A DNA stretch of 64,000 nucleotides. Source: Rana temporaria (lineage: Eukaryota; Chordata; Amphibia; Anura; Ranidae). Below are positions 54,575 to 64,000 of this stretch, piece by piece. Below the pieces are notes generated by a model. That model saw nothing but the letters and a program-made list of their open reading frames with translations. It did not search any database and was not told the DNA's origin. The stretch is from the NCBI RefSeq assembly GCF_905171775.1, contig NC_053492.1:324389645-324453644 (forward strand), written 5' to 3'. The position numbers and the translations under genes are program-made. Numbering within the stretch: the stretch's first letter is position 1; each line of letters starts with the position of its first letter.

Positions 54575-55134
54575 TCAAAAGAAAAAACAGAGTGCGCCAA
54601 TCTGAGTGCAGTAAGCCCAAATTTAATAGCTGGAGTAAAAAATGAATGTACATATACAAAATGCCTACTCACAAACTTGAAGCAGATGGTAGGCAAAGAG
54701 ACCAAAGTAGGGAGATGTGGGCGATCAGCAAATGGATATGTGCCTGGAGTCCTGCAGTGGTCTTGGCTGGCGGGCATCCAGAATGTAAGCTGTAGCAGAT
54801 GGATTGGAATCGGTGTCAGGGGACAGGAACACCGGAAAGCCACAGAGGATGCGGCGTGCGCTTCAGCGTGGAGCGCAGCGTGCCGTCGTCGCGCCGGAAG
54901 TGACGTGCAGGTCCGTGCTGGCCAATAGGATAACGCGTTTCACAGCGTCAGCTGTTTCATCAGATCCATGGATCCATTTGCTGATCGCCCACATCTCCCT
55001 ACTTTGGTCTCTTTGCCTACCATCTGCTTCAAGTTTGTGAGTAGGCATTTTGTATATGTACATTCATTTTTTACTCCAGCTATTAAATTTGGGCTTACTG
55101 CACTCAGATTGGCGCACTCTGTTTTTTCTTTTGA
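54575..55134. repeat. 163-bp inverted repeat (arms 54575-54737 and 54972-55134)
   Basis: The left arm (starts TCAAAAGAAAAAACAGAGTG) and right arm (ends CTGTTTTTTCTTTTGA) looked exactly complementary over all 163 bases when read through. The spacer is 234 bp. Such perfection means a recent inverted duplication or a single replicative event. The 234-bp figure matching the LINE-D duplication is coincidence. Confidence 0.9.
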
Positions 55135-55335
55135 TCGTTTCAGAGCAATGCTTCTGCTTTAAGGTGCTGCCGCTAAGTGTTTCTCACAGCCACTTGTACC
55201 ACATTTCATTGATCCAGGACTTTCATTGGACACTTTTATTATTGGACTCTAGCATTAGAATTGCATATACCTCATTTTATTCATTGGTTGCTCCGCAGGA
55301 TCTTGCGCCACATTTCCGTTTTTTTTTTTTTGCAT
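54576..55335. mobile_element. Penelope-like insertion with 14-bp target duplication and inverted arms
   Basis: GGGTGGGAAAAACT occurs at 54562-54575 and 55336-55349, on either side. Inside are two 163-bp arms in inverted orientation (see next entry) and, between them, the AACGCGTTTC-type segment characteristic of Penelope-like elements, with a hammerhead-like core on the minus strand. No reverse transcriptase is present. Placement among Penelope-like elements rests on the ACGCGTTTC/ribozyme signature and is moderate. Confidence 0.6.
54930..54963 (-). ncRNA. Hammerhead-ribozyme-like core
   Basis: Minus-strand reading: CTGATGA (54963-54957), a stem ACAGC/GCTGT with loop TGAC (54955-54942), GAAA (54941-54938), then CGCGTTATC. 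This is the conserved hammerhead order, with a short CGCG third stem as in minimal type I ribozymes of Penelope-like elements. Cleavage would follow the ATC. The bases before CTGATGA do not pair with those after ATC, so stem I seems lost and activity is doubtful. Confidence 0.55.
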
Positions 55336-55579
55336 GGGTGGGAAAAACTGCCTCCTTCCCCTGATCTCCCTCGTGTGCTGTGACCCAAAGCTCCGCCCCT
55401 CCCTTAAATAGACACCCCCCAGCCTGGGAAAAACATCCCAGCAGCACCACCCCTTTCCTGAGCCAGCTCACTTAACCCATTGTGTCCCCAAACACCTGGT
55501 CATGCCAGCCCTGCGTTATGTCCTTTTTTGTCCTTTACTCCGGGCTTTTCTGGACATCCCTTTCGACCCTTCCCCTCAG

Positions 55580-55697
55580 AGGGAGCTCCAGCCTTCCCTG
55601 CAGTCAACCCTCCAGCCTTCTCTGCAGGCAAGAGCAGCCATCCTCAGAGGAAGAGCCGGAGTTCCTGGAGGAGCCTGACTGTGACCTATGGAGCCAG
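55580..55697 (+). pseudogene. Acidic linker exon of the MADF gene
   Basis: A pyrimidine tract and CCTCAG acceptor at 55579 and a CCAG|GTATTG donor at 55697 bound a frame ending S-S-E-E-E-P-E-F-L-E-E-P-D-C-D-L-W-S-Q. Acidic linkers between MADF and C-terminal parts are common. The phase does not match the next exon as read, so there is decay or a misplaced junction. Confidence 0.45.
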
Positions 55698-55877
55698 GTA
55701 TTGCATTTTTCTAAAAATTTTTGGGAATAAAAGTATAATGATGTCAAATTGATGTTACTAGTGCTCAAAATTAAAAAGGATTGAACAAAAAGTGTTGGAC
55801 ATATCAATAGACAGTAGTGGCAAAACATGATGGGGACAAGAATGAAAAATGCTGGGGTCAGAATGATTGTCTGTAAT

Positions 55878-56110
55878 CAGGAATGCCATCAGGGGGGGTA
55901 CAGGCAGTACACCTGTAAGGGGCCCGGAGGTCCCCAGGGCCCCGGATGGCAACCCCCCCCTTTTTTTTTTTTTTTATATATATATTTTTCCTCATTTTTT
56001 TTGTAAAGGCCCCACTGCTTCTCAATTTCAGGCAGCAGCACCCCCCATGCTCCAGGGGGGCCATGCCTGAAGCTGTGTAAGAGGCCCCATAATTCCTGAT
56101 GGCGGCTCTG
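55878..56110. mobile_element. hAT-type MITE, 233 bp, 8-bp target duplication TCTGTAAT
   Basis: TCTGTAAT flanks both sides (55870-55877, 56111-56118). The ends are inverted in a CAG-type hAT pattern (CAGGAATGCCATCAGG against CAGAGCCGCCATCAGG). It lies in an intron of the MADF gene. The interior is GGGCCCC/T-rich and non-coding. Confidence 0.85.
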
Positions 56111-56213
56111 TCTGTAATATATATTAGCATTCAATTTGCATCTGTCATGAGTTGAAAAATGTGTGTGATTTATTAAGACAACAAAGAAACTATGTACCTT
56201 ATTTTATACACAG

Positions 56214-56718
56214 GGAGGCATGGCCCACAGGGAGCCAGGAGGAGGCAGGGCCCAGTGGGAGACAGGGGGCACGGCGTGACACCATCTCGCAGATTCCTCC
56301 TCTCCGCACTCCCACGAACAGGGCCAGGAGGCTTCTTCAAATGGAGGAGACCCAGGCCCTTATTTGCGAAGCAACTGCGGCCCTCCGAGAGCCCCCCAGC
56401 GCAGAAGAGGGTTTTGCAGCTCTCATTGCAAGCAAGCTCCAGAATGTGGAGAGGGGCCAGCGTGTGCGCTGTGAAACCCTCATCTTTAAGGCAGTAAACC
56501 TGGCCGTGTTAGGGAAGCTCGATGGCGGCACCGACATTGTGCAGATTGCTCCTCCTGTTCTTATTGCTCCTCCTACTCCTAGTCCTGCTCCTGCTCCTCT
56601 TCCTGAGCCTGCTCTTGGTCCTGCTCCTGGTACAACTTTGCCTCCAGGAACCCAGCCTCCGAGGACTCGGTCTGCAGGGAAGACTGCAGGGAAGAGGACA
56701 AGCAAATCAAGGAAATGA
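56214..56718 (+). pseudogene. C-terminal exon of the MADF gene
   Basis: After a TTTTATACACAG acceptor at 56213 the frame reads a basic/glycine-rich start, then M-E-E-T-Q-A-L-I-C-E-A-T. A helical segment E-E-G-F-A-A-L-I-A-S-K-L follows, with R-G-Q-R-V-R-C-E-T-L-I-F-K-A-V-N. It then has a proline-rich tail with P-A-P-A-P and a basic end, stopping at the TGA at 56716-56718. The helical segment resembles the BESS-like C-terminus of MADF proteins. An AATAAA at about 56903 could be its poly(A) signal. Confidence 0.55.
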
Positions 56719-57299
56719 GGAGAGATGTGATGCCCCTAATGGTCGCAATTTTTTGGATCACATCCTTGGTTGTTTGCTGTGGGGATCTGCATCTTTACAA
56801 ATGCAAGCAGGCTCTCCAGTGCTTCTTTCCTGGCTTCTTTGTTTTTATTAACGGAGATTTTTGTTTGCCATCAGCCTTTATTTTATGTTACTTTTACACC
56901 AGAATAAATTGATTTTTTGTTTGCTGACAAAACTTGACCATGTGTTTTTATTAAAAATAGAGAGTTTGCTAGTGAGTAGGCAGGGACATTTAAAAAAATA
57001 ACATTTTCTAATTAACAAGGGACACTAACCTCTTTGTGGGTAAATTATACTAAATAATAATGTTGTTGTGGTAACTTGACACACTCAAAAAAAATAAAAA
57101 AAATGGAAAGCAGTCCAATTAATGACCAAAAAAGAAGAGCTACATTAAAAGATTTTAAATATGCAGAAAACCTTTTAGACTTTTTCTGGCTTAAAAAAAA
57201 ACAATAATATTCATGAGATAACAATAATAAAGTAAAAAGCTTGTCATAACTATGTGACAATATCAGCAGCAAAAGATTTGGATTAGTGTAGCATTAAAA
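56719..57299. other. 3' region of the MADF gene and AT-rich sequence
   Basis: Contains an AATAAATTG at about 56903. The rest is AT-rich with no coding support. Confidence 0.4.
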
Positions 57300-57640
57300 A
57301 GAAGAAAATAATGCGCTGCATTACACGATGCAATCATTTACAACATAACGAATGTGCTATCCCCATTCCGAACGCTAGTTTTACCAGAACGAGCGCTCCC
57401 GTCTCATAACTTGCTTCTGAGCATGCGCGGGTTTTTCACATCGTTTAAGCCCACACACGATCATTTTTTACAACCCGAAAAATGACATTGTTTAAAACGT
57501 CGTTAAAAATGCAGCATGTTCGATGTTTTTTTTTGTCGTTTTTCAGAACCCGAAAAATTATGTGAAGCACACACACGATCGTTTTAAATGAAATTTCTCT
57601 TTCATTCATGGATGTACACAGCCTTAATCTTGATATTGAG

Positions 57641-59089
57641 GGAAATAGGGAAATAGTCTATCTTTAGGAGTGACTAGGCAGAAAGTGTTAACAACTTCAA
57701 GTCCCACTGACTATATCCTCTCAGCCTGCACCAAGCAGTTCAGTTTTTTTATGCCTAGTCTAGTAGAAGACATGGCTCCCTTCAGGCCCAAGGCTTAAAG
57801 GCTGTTAGTTCAAATTTTTTGGGGGATTTTTTTTTTTATTGAAGTTTTTTCCTGCGATCTTCGATCAACTGCCGACTGGGCATCAGGCTGGATCCCAGAT
57901 CCTTGTAATCTTCCCAGTTTCGGCCATCGAGCGTGTGCCGACCATAGCTGCGCGCTGGGTGGTCCATGTCATGCCAGTCGCTCTACGAGTGGCCGGTGAG
58001 CTATACGCTCCAGGGCTTGCATAAGGACCGGTCTGCAGTAGCCTGGCAGACAGTAACCTCCGTTACCATGCGGTAGATGCACTGTCCAGGATGATTCCAG
58101 CATAAACCCACAGGAAGGGTAAGTAGCTACTACCTTGCTTTAGCAAGAAGACAGAGCTGGGCAACCTTGGAGAGGTGAGTAAAGGGCCTTATCCCCCTTC
58201 TACCCTCCCTCTCCCCCCTCCTCCTCCTTAGGCTCTCTGAGCTAGCTGCTGGGCAGGGGTTCCTCTGGGGAGCTTCACTTGGAGAACCATAAATCAGTGT
58301 ATAAAGCTGCATAAGAGATTCTGTTTACCTGTGTGTCATGCTCCATGCTGTCGGTGGCCATGTTTGGTGTGTCCATGCTGTATTTTCTTGCACAATGTGT
58401 AAAGCTGCATAAGAGATTCTGCTTACCTGTGTGTCCTGCTCCATGCTATTGGCAGCCATGTTTGGTGTGTCCATACTGTATTTCTTTACTTGCACAGTGT
58501 ATAGGCTCCATAAGTGATTCTGGCTTCCTGTGTGTCCTGCTCCATGCTGTCGGCGCCCATGTGGTGTCCATGCTGTATTTTTTTTCTCACTGTTCTTGGA
58601 GCCGCATTTTTTTGGGCGATTTCTGATGTGTACTGACTGCTGCATTACTCTGCTGCATCGTGGTTTTCTGCCCTGTTGGCCTCTAGTGTCAGATCAGCGG
58701 CCATTGTACCATGGATCAGACCATTTAAAAACGGCAGATGAACAGATACACACTGCTGACTGAGCAGTCTGACAGACTGATAAAAATCGCAGCCCCACAA
58801 ACAGCCTTCGATCCCAGCTTTGGAGAGCACAGATTGACAGACACACTCTGGATCCAGCGAGCGCTCATGACCCTGGCTCTGAGGTATCTGAGGATGCGGA
58901 CCAAGATCGCCCAGACAGTGAGGATGACCTCGGACCCAGGTCAGCATGCGATAGGGCTCTAGTAAGTGACCTTATCACCGCGTGCGAGATACTCTAAAAA
59001 ATAGAGGGGTCTGCAGAAGCAGCAGATGCGCCGGTCCCTTTTGGGGTCCGTAAGGCAACCCGCACTGCTAAAGTGTCTCCTTGTGTGTC
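57641..59089 (+). other. Probable 5' region of the DIRS element, with tandem repeats
   Basis: No intact gene. Three diverged copies of a roughly 90-bp unit lie at about 58310-58565 (GCATAAGAGATTCTG, TACCTGTGTGTCCTGCTCC and CCATGCTGTATTTT parts). Weak ORFs were not recognisable. Placement in the DIRS element is by position only. Confidence 0.4.
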
Positions 59090-62000
59090 TAATTAAACAA
59101 ACTTTTATACAAGGAGTGGGATAAGCCACAGAAGGTTTTTTCAGTCCCTAAAAATCTTGAAGAGAGTTTCTAGAAAAGATGGACCTCGCCCCCGATAGTG
59201 GACCCTCCTGTGTCCAGATTAAACAAGCTCCACCATACCAGTGGAGGGGGCTCCCGCCTTCTAAGACCCTGCGGACGAGAAGGCTGAGGCGATCACCCAA
59301 AACCTGTACACGGTAGTGTGTTTGGCGGTACGCCCGACCAGAGTTGGGGCCCTCAATGGGTTACAAGCACATCAGGCTTCCTGACCAACTAGTACAAGGC
59401 CTAAAATTCATTTGTGAATCAGCCTTGGACACTATTCCTCTGCTGGCCAGAGCTTCAGGTCAGGCGGTGGTGTTACGCCGTCTACTTTGGTTAATATTTG
59501 GTCTGCCAACCAATCTTCCAAGAAAGCCCTGATGGACTTGCCCTTTAAGGGTGACAGACTTTTTGGAACTTCCCTGGATGACATAATTAAAGATGCTACA
59601 GGGGGTAAGAGCACACTGCTCCCACAGTCCAAAAAGGGGAAGGAGCCAAGCCATAGGCAATGGCCCTTTTTACCGCACACAAGCTTTTTTTTCGTCCGCC
59701 CAGTATGGCGGGTAAAAGACCACAGGCCGATAAATCGCCTGCTCATGGTATGAGACGTCCCTGGTTTCGGGAACTCAGCAAACCTGCAGACAAAGCTACA
59801 TCCGCATGAAGGTTTGCCCCCACCCATCTCTCGGGTGGGGGGACGTCTTCGTGAATTTGCGACCCGGTGGACATCTCAGGTCCCCGACCGGTGGGTTTGC
59901 AAAGTAGTGTCTTCAGGGTACAAGATAGAACTTCTATCTTGCCCACCAAACAGATTTTTTTTCCTCTCCAACCGACAGCTACAACCGACTCGTCGGGAAA
60001 GCCCTATTTGGGGTTTCCCGATGAGTCGGTTTCAGGGGTTTTACTTTTTACTCCAATCTGTTCATAGTACCAAAGAAGGAGGGCGTTCGCCCAATTCTGG
60101 ACCTCAGGCCCCTCAATTGCTTCGTGAAGGTACAAAGATTCCGGATAGAATCGGTTCGCTCTGTCGTCACTGCCCGCCAGCCGGGGGACTGGCATCCTTG
60201 GACATCAGGGATGCCTATTTGCATGTCCCCATATGTACAAAGCATCAGAGACTTCTGCGCTTTGCGGTCGGGGAAGACCACTATCAATTTGTGGCTCTCC
60301 CCTTTGGCCTGGCATCAGCACCAAGGGGGTTCACCAAGGTGCTCGCCCCTATTCTCGCCCTACTAAGACAATGTGGCATCGCTATCATGGGCTACTTAGA
60401 CAACCTGCTTCTGAGGGCCGCTTCAGCCTCAGAATTAGAGGTGAGCGTGTCTATAACGTGTCAGACCCTCAGACACTTTGGGTGGCTACTGAACATTCAG
60501 AAGTCAGTAATGGTACCGACTCAATGCCTAGTATATCTGGGATTGATTCTGGACTCCTCAGAGGCAAGGCTTTTCTTCCCTGTGGAAAAGTTGCAGACCC
60601 TTCGGGCTGTGGTGCGGCAGTTGACATCCCAGAAATGGTTGTCACTCCGCTTTTGCATGCGAGTCCTGGGCCTCATGGTGGCCTCCTTCGAGGCGGTACC
60701 ATAGGCGCAATCTCACAGTAAGAGCTACAGAAGGAAATTCTGTCCAGATGGGACAAGCGCCCATCATCCCTGGATTATCAAATCAGGGTAAGCCACTTGG
60801 TCAGGACCTCCCTTGTTTGGTGGCTGACCTCACCGGCACTTCTGTCCGGGAAGTCGTTCCTTCCTTATCACTGGATAATCATCACGACTGATGCCAGCCT
60901 TACCTGTTGGGGGGGTCTGGGGGGGTCAGTCGACCCAGGTTTCCCATTGCCGATCAATGTCCTGGAACTTCGGACGATCAGGCTGTGCCTCTCCACATGG
61001 TCTCAGAGGCTACGAGGGCATCCAGTCAGGATCCAGTCGGACAACGCCACGGCGGTGGCATATGTCAACCATCCTGGAGGAACAAGAAGCTCGGCTGCAG
61101 CGTCAGAAGTCGCTCACATCCTAAGTTGGGCAGAAAGGAGCATAACGGCCCTGTCGGCCATATATATTCCGGGTGTGGAAAACTGGCAGGCGGACTACCT
61201 GAGTCGCCAGATGCTGGACCAAGGAGAAGGGTCTCTGCACCCGGAGACGTTTCAGCTCCCTTGCCCAAGAGGGGGCACGCCAAACGTAGATCTCCTGGCG
61301 TCTCGACTCAATCGGAAGGTATTGATGTTTGTGGCCAGGTCAAAAGACCCATGGGCGGATGCAACTGATGCATTAGTTGCGCCGTGGAGTCAGTATAGGC
61401 TAATCTATGCCTTCCCTTCTCTCTTCGCAGAGTGGAGGCAGAAGGGATTCCGATGATCCTAATTGTTCCGGATTGGCCTCGGCGTCCTTGGTACACCAAT
61501 CTAGTTCGGCTAGTAGCAGACGTCCCTTGGCGTCTACCGCTGAGGGAGGACCTGCTGTCACAAGGTCCCATACTGATAGTGTCCAGAGTCCTGCGGTTCT
61601 TACAGCGTGGGGTGGACCAAAAGCTTGCTTTAAGCGCGATTAAGGGGCAGATATCTGCCTTGGCTGTTTTCTTTCAGCGACTCCTGGCGGCTCACTCTCT
61701 AGTGAGAACATTTGTACAGGGGGTTCAGCATGTGGCCCCTCCGGTCCGTCCTCCACTACCTCCGTGGGGATTTGAAGAGCAGACATCCCTTGGCGTCTGC
61801 CGTTATAAGAGGACCTGCTGTCGCAAGGTCCCATAGGTCATCCTGCTTTACAGTCAATGGCTTTAACGGCATGGCCTCTAGGTGCCTCAGAAACCACCGT
61901 TTGAGAACATTAGGGAAGTTCTCAGAAAGTGGTCCTTTTGGTGGCTGTTAGGTCAGCTAAGACGGGTTCTGAGCTGGCAGCCTTGTCATGAAAAGCTCCC

Positions 62001-62298
62001 TATCTGATCTTCCACAAGGAAAAGGTGGTGTTGCGTCCGCAGCCTTATTTTCTTCCTACGGTCATTTCGACCTTCCATATCAAGGAAGACATTGTACTGC
62101 CATCCTTGTGTTTTCATCGTCGAATCCTAAGGAGACGACATGGCATTCCTTGGACATTGTCCGAGCTTCGAGAATATACTTGTCTGTTACTGCTTCGTTC
62201 CGGAGTTCAGACTCACTGTTTGTTTCGGTGGCTGGTCCCAAGAAGGGCCCAGCGGTCTCACCGGCCACCATTTCGAGGTGGACCTGACAGATCCTGAT
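59090..62298 (+). pseudogene. DIRS-type retroelement: gag, RT-RNase H and tyrosine-recombinase remnants
   Basis: DIRS elements integrate with a tyrosine recombinase instead of a DDE integrase. Remnants in order: gag-like (E-W-D-K-P-Q-K-V-F-S-V-P, 59118), RT with S-L-D-I-R-D-A-Y-L-H-V-P (60195), and the active site Y-L-D-N at 60393-60404 where Y-L-D-D is usual. RNase H follows with T-D-A-S (60885), N-A-T-A-V-A-Y (61036) and A-D-Y-L-S-R-Q (61189). A recombinase-region piece spans about 61500-62290 in broken frames. A block (CCCTTGGCGTCT to AAGGTCCCAT) appears twice, near 61534 and 61789. It is dead, and cut at 62298 by a TIR element. Confidence 0.85.
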
Positions 62299-62689
62299 TA
62301 GGGTTGAGCGAACCCGAACGGTTAAGTTCCGGTTCAGTACGGACTTTGGGTTTTTTTGTACCCGGACCCGAACCCGGACAATTTGCTGTAAGTTTGGGTT
62401 CGGGTCCGGTGTTCGGCAAAGTAATGGCGCGCTGCAGGGCAGCCAATCACCATTTGTGTAAAATCCTGTGACCTAGAAGCCATCACAGCCATGCCTACTA
62501 ATGGCATGGCTGTGATTGGCCAGTGCAGCATGTGACCCAGCATGTGACCCAAACTCTATATAAGCTAGAGGGACAAAGCACAGCTCGTCACTCTGCTTTA
62601 GATAGGGTAGGGAAAGCCTGCTGCTGATCTGATCTGAGGGAGAGAATTAGATAGGAGTCAGACTGTCCTGCTACAGAAATCATATTACA

Positions 62690-63160
62690 CCAGCGCTGCA
62701 TACGTTCCTGTGAGATACTCTGCATTAGATACTTTAGGGAAAGGTTCCTGATTGTTCTTATAGGGAGAGAAATATATAGGAGTCAGTCCTGCTTCACAAA
62801 TCAAATTGCGCCAGCACTGTATATGTTCCTGTGAGATACTCTGCATATTGCAGCAGCACTGCATATGTTCCTGTGAGATACTCTGCATTAGATACTTTAG
62901 GGAAAGGTTCCTGATTGTTCTTATAGGGAGAGAAATATATAGGAGTCAGTCCTGCTTCGCAAATCAAATTGCAGCAGCACTGCATATGTTCCTGTGAGAT
63001 ACTCTGCATATTGCAGCAGCACTGCATATGTTCCTGTGAGATACTCTGCATTAGATACTTTAGGGAAAGGTTCCTGATTGTGCTTATAGGGAGAGAAATA
63101 TATAGGAGTCAGTCCTGCTTCAGAAATCATATTACACCAGCACTGCATATGTTACTGTGA
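62690..63160. repeat. Tandem array, unit about 165 bp with shorter partial units
   Basis: Repeats of CAGCACTGCATATGTTCCTG then TGAGATACTCTGCATTAGAT, ending in a GGGAGAGAAATATATAGGAG and TCAGTCCTGCTTC part. About three full units plus shorter insertions of the first 50 bp. Confidence 0.85.
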
Positions 63161-63705
63161 GATACACCCTTTATATACTTTTCTTCTATTGTGCTATTCA
63201 AAAAACATCCATTAATGGGGAAAAAAATGTGCAGTGTTTCCTCCAGTGTTTGCAGTGTTTCCTTCATATCTGTACATGTGAGATAAACACTTTAGCCAGT
63301 GTTCTTCTATTGTTCTATTCAAAAAACACCCATTTAGGGAAAAAATATATATTTTACAGTTTTTCCTCCAGTGTTTGCAGTCTTGCCTGTATATCTGTAC
63401 GTGTGAGAAAAACACTTTACATACTGTTTTCTATTGTGCTATTAAAAAAAAATATTTTGGGCAAATAATTATTTTTTTGGTGTGTTTCCTGCATATCTGT
63501 ACGTGTGAGATAAACACTTTAGCTAGTGTTCTTCTATTGTTCTATTCAAAAAACACCCATTTAGGGCAAAAATGTATATTTTGCAGTGTATCCTCCAGTG
63601 TTTCTCAGTGTTTCCTCCATATCTGTACGTGTGAGATAAACACTTTAGCTACTGTTTTTCTATTGTTCTATTCAAAAAACATCCATATCTGTACGTGTGA
63701 GATAA
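63160..63705. repeat. Tandem array, unit about 115-120 bp
   Basis: Units of ATATCTGTACGTGTGAGATA, then AACACTTTAGCTAGTGTTCT, TCTATTGTTCTATTCAAAAA and CACCCATTTAGGG. About five copies, decreasing in fidelity. Confidence 0.82.
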
Positions 63706-63722
63706 ACCCTAACCCTAACCCT
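63705..63722. repeat. Short telomere-like AACCCT x 3
   Basis: Three perfect AACCCT units, the vertebrate telomere motif, at the end of the tandem array inside the TIR element. Only 18 bp, so it is probably chance or a tiny interstitial tract. Confidence 0.6.
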
Positions 63723-64000
63723 GACCTCGTCCTCCTAGGTCAAGATATATTTTTTTTATGTTATTTTAAGTTATTTCCCTATCCACATTTATTTGCATTT
63801 TATTGTATTTTACTTGCCATGCTCTTACCAACATTTTGCTGCCATTTGCAGCCCTCTAGACCTTTCCATTCGTTTTTTTAGAGACATTTTAGTAGTCAAA
63901 AGTCTGGGTCCCCATTGACTTCAATGGGGTTCGGGGTCAAGTTCGGGTCCGAACCCAGACTTTTTTCCAAAGTTCGGCCGAACCTGTCGAACCCGAACAT

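Larger units (their letters stand above)
52850..57640. mobile_element. Harbinger-type region with divergent Myb/SANT and MADF genes
   Basis: The minus-strand Myb/SANT exon (53031-53371) and the plus-strand MADF exons (53540 to 56718) diverge from a 168-bp gap. Later insertions (54576-55335 and 55878-56110) lie inside the MADF gene. 57300-57640 has palindromic sequence (ACACACGATCGTTTTAAATG, GATGTACACAGCC) typical of the ends of such elements. No DDE transposase was found, and the left end seems truncated. Confidence 0.55.
62299..64000. mobile_element. TIR element with TAGGGTTGAGCGAACCCGAAC end, runs off the window
   Basis: The left end is TAGGGTTGAGCGAACCCGAAC. Near 63900-64000 the sub-terminal right side appears (CATTGACTTCAATGGGGTTCG, then CGAACCCGAACAT), but the last bases are outside. 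Its overall design parallels 50501-52120: palindromic ends, a CAATCA/TGATTGG stretch, then tandem repeats. No transposase. Confidence 0.65.

Noticed and set aside
63705..63722. Telomere sequence or chromosome end
   Set aside because: Only three AACCCT units, followed by ordinary transposon sequence.

Overview
The window is animal nuclear DNA, almost certainly from an anuran and most likely a ranoid frog. It contains one recognisable vertebrate exon (unc93a-like), an intronless copy of part of CEP290, L1-clade LINEs with long G-rich spacers between ORF1 and ORF2, a chromodomain Ty3/Gypsy element, DIRS and Ty1/copia remnants, Harbinger-type genes, and several short TIR/TTAA elements of a kind abundant in frog genomes. 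No prokaryotic gene, rRNA or tRNA was recognised. The organism assignment is inference from repeat composition plus the two host-derived segments.

Layout. 1-19,365 is a nest of L1-clade elements. LINE-A (1-6,665) abuts LINE-B (6,666-19,001). LINE-B ORF1 is split by a TTAA-flanked MITE (6,991-7,855), and its ORF2 is split by a full-length chromovirus (11,613-17,645) with two 884-bp LTRs and a 5-bp target duplication. LINE-B itself abuts a minus-strand LINE-C. 19,366-25,560 holds MITE pieces, a Gypsy-type solo LTR (20,748-21,667), a minus-strand CEP290 retrocopy split by another TTAA MITE, and a Harbinger NAIF1/Myb-like exon. 25,561-34,357 appears to be host intron plus the unc93a exon (34,039-34,268). 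A 7.3-kb LINE-D (26,244-33,577) sits inside a 234-bp direct duplication of that intron.

34,358-37,900 is a minus-strand Ty1/copia 3' end (LTR, RNase H) broken up by three later insertions. 37,900-41,024 is a decayed Gypsy element and a solo LTR carrying minisatellites. 41,125-45,057 is minus-strand LINE-E with plus-strand LINE-F inserted in it (15-bp target duplication). 45,058-50,453 is MITEs, a minisatellite, a deleted LTR element with a SAP-like gag fragment, and two Harbinger exons. 50,501-52,120 and 62,299-64,000 are two TIR-type elements filled with tandem repeats. 52,850-57,640 looks like a Harbinger-type region with divergent Myb/SANT and MADF genes; a Penelope-like insertion with a hammerhead-like core and a hAT MITE interrupt it. 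57,640-62,298 is a decayed DIRS element.

How it works together. Almost everything is selfish DNA, so the genes do not form one pathway. The value of the window is its stratigraphy: target duplications and restored reading frames order many of the insertions. I found no clearly new multi-gene system. The strongest oddities are the 234-bp duplication around LINE-D, the Penelope-like insertion with 163-bp inverted arms and a ribozyme-like core, the Myb/SANT-MADF divergent pair, and the very young-looking chromovirus whose open frame runs into its own LTR.
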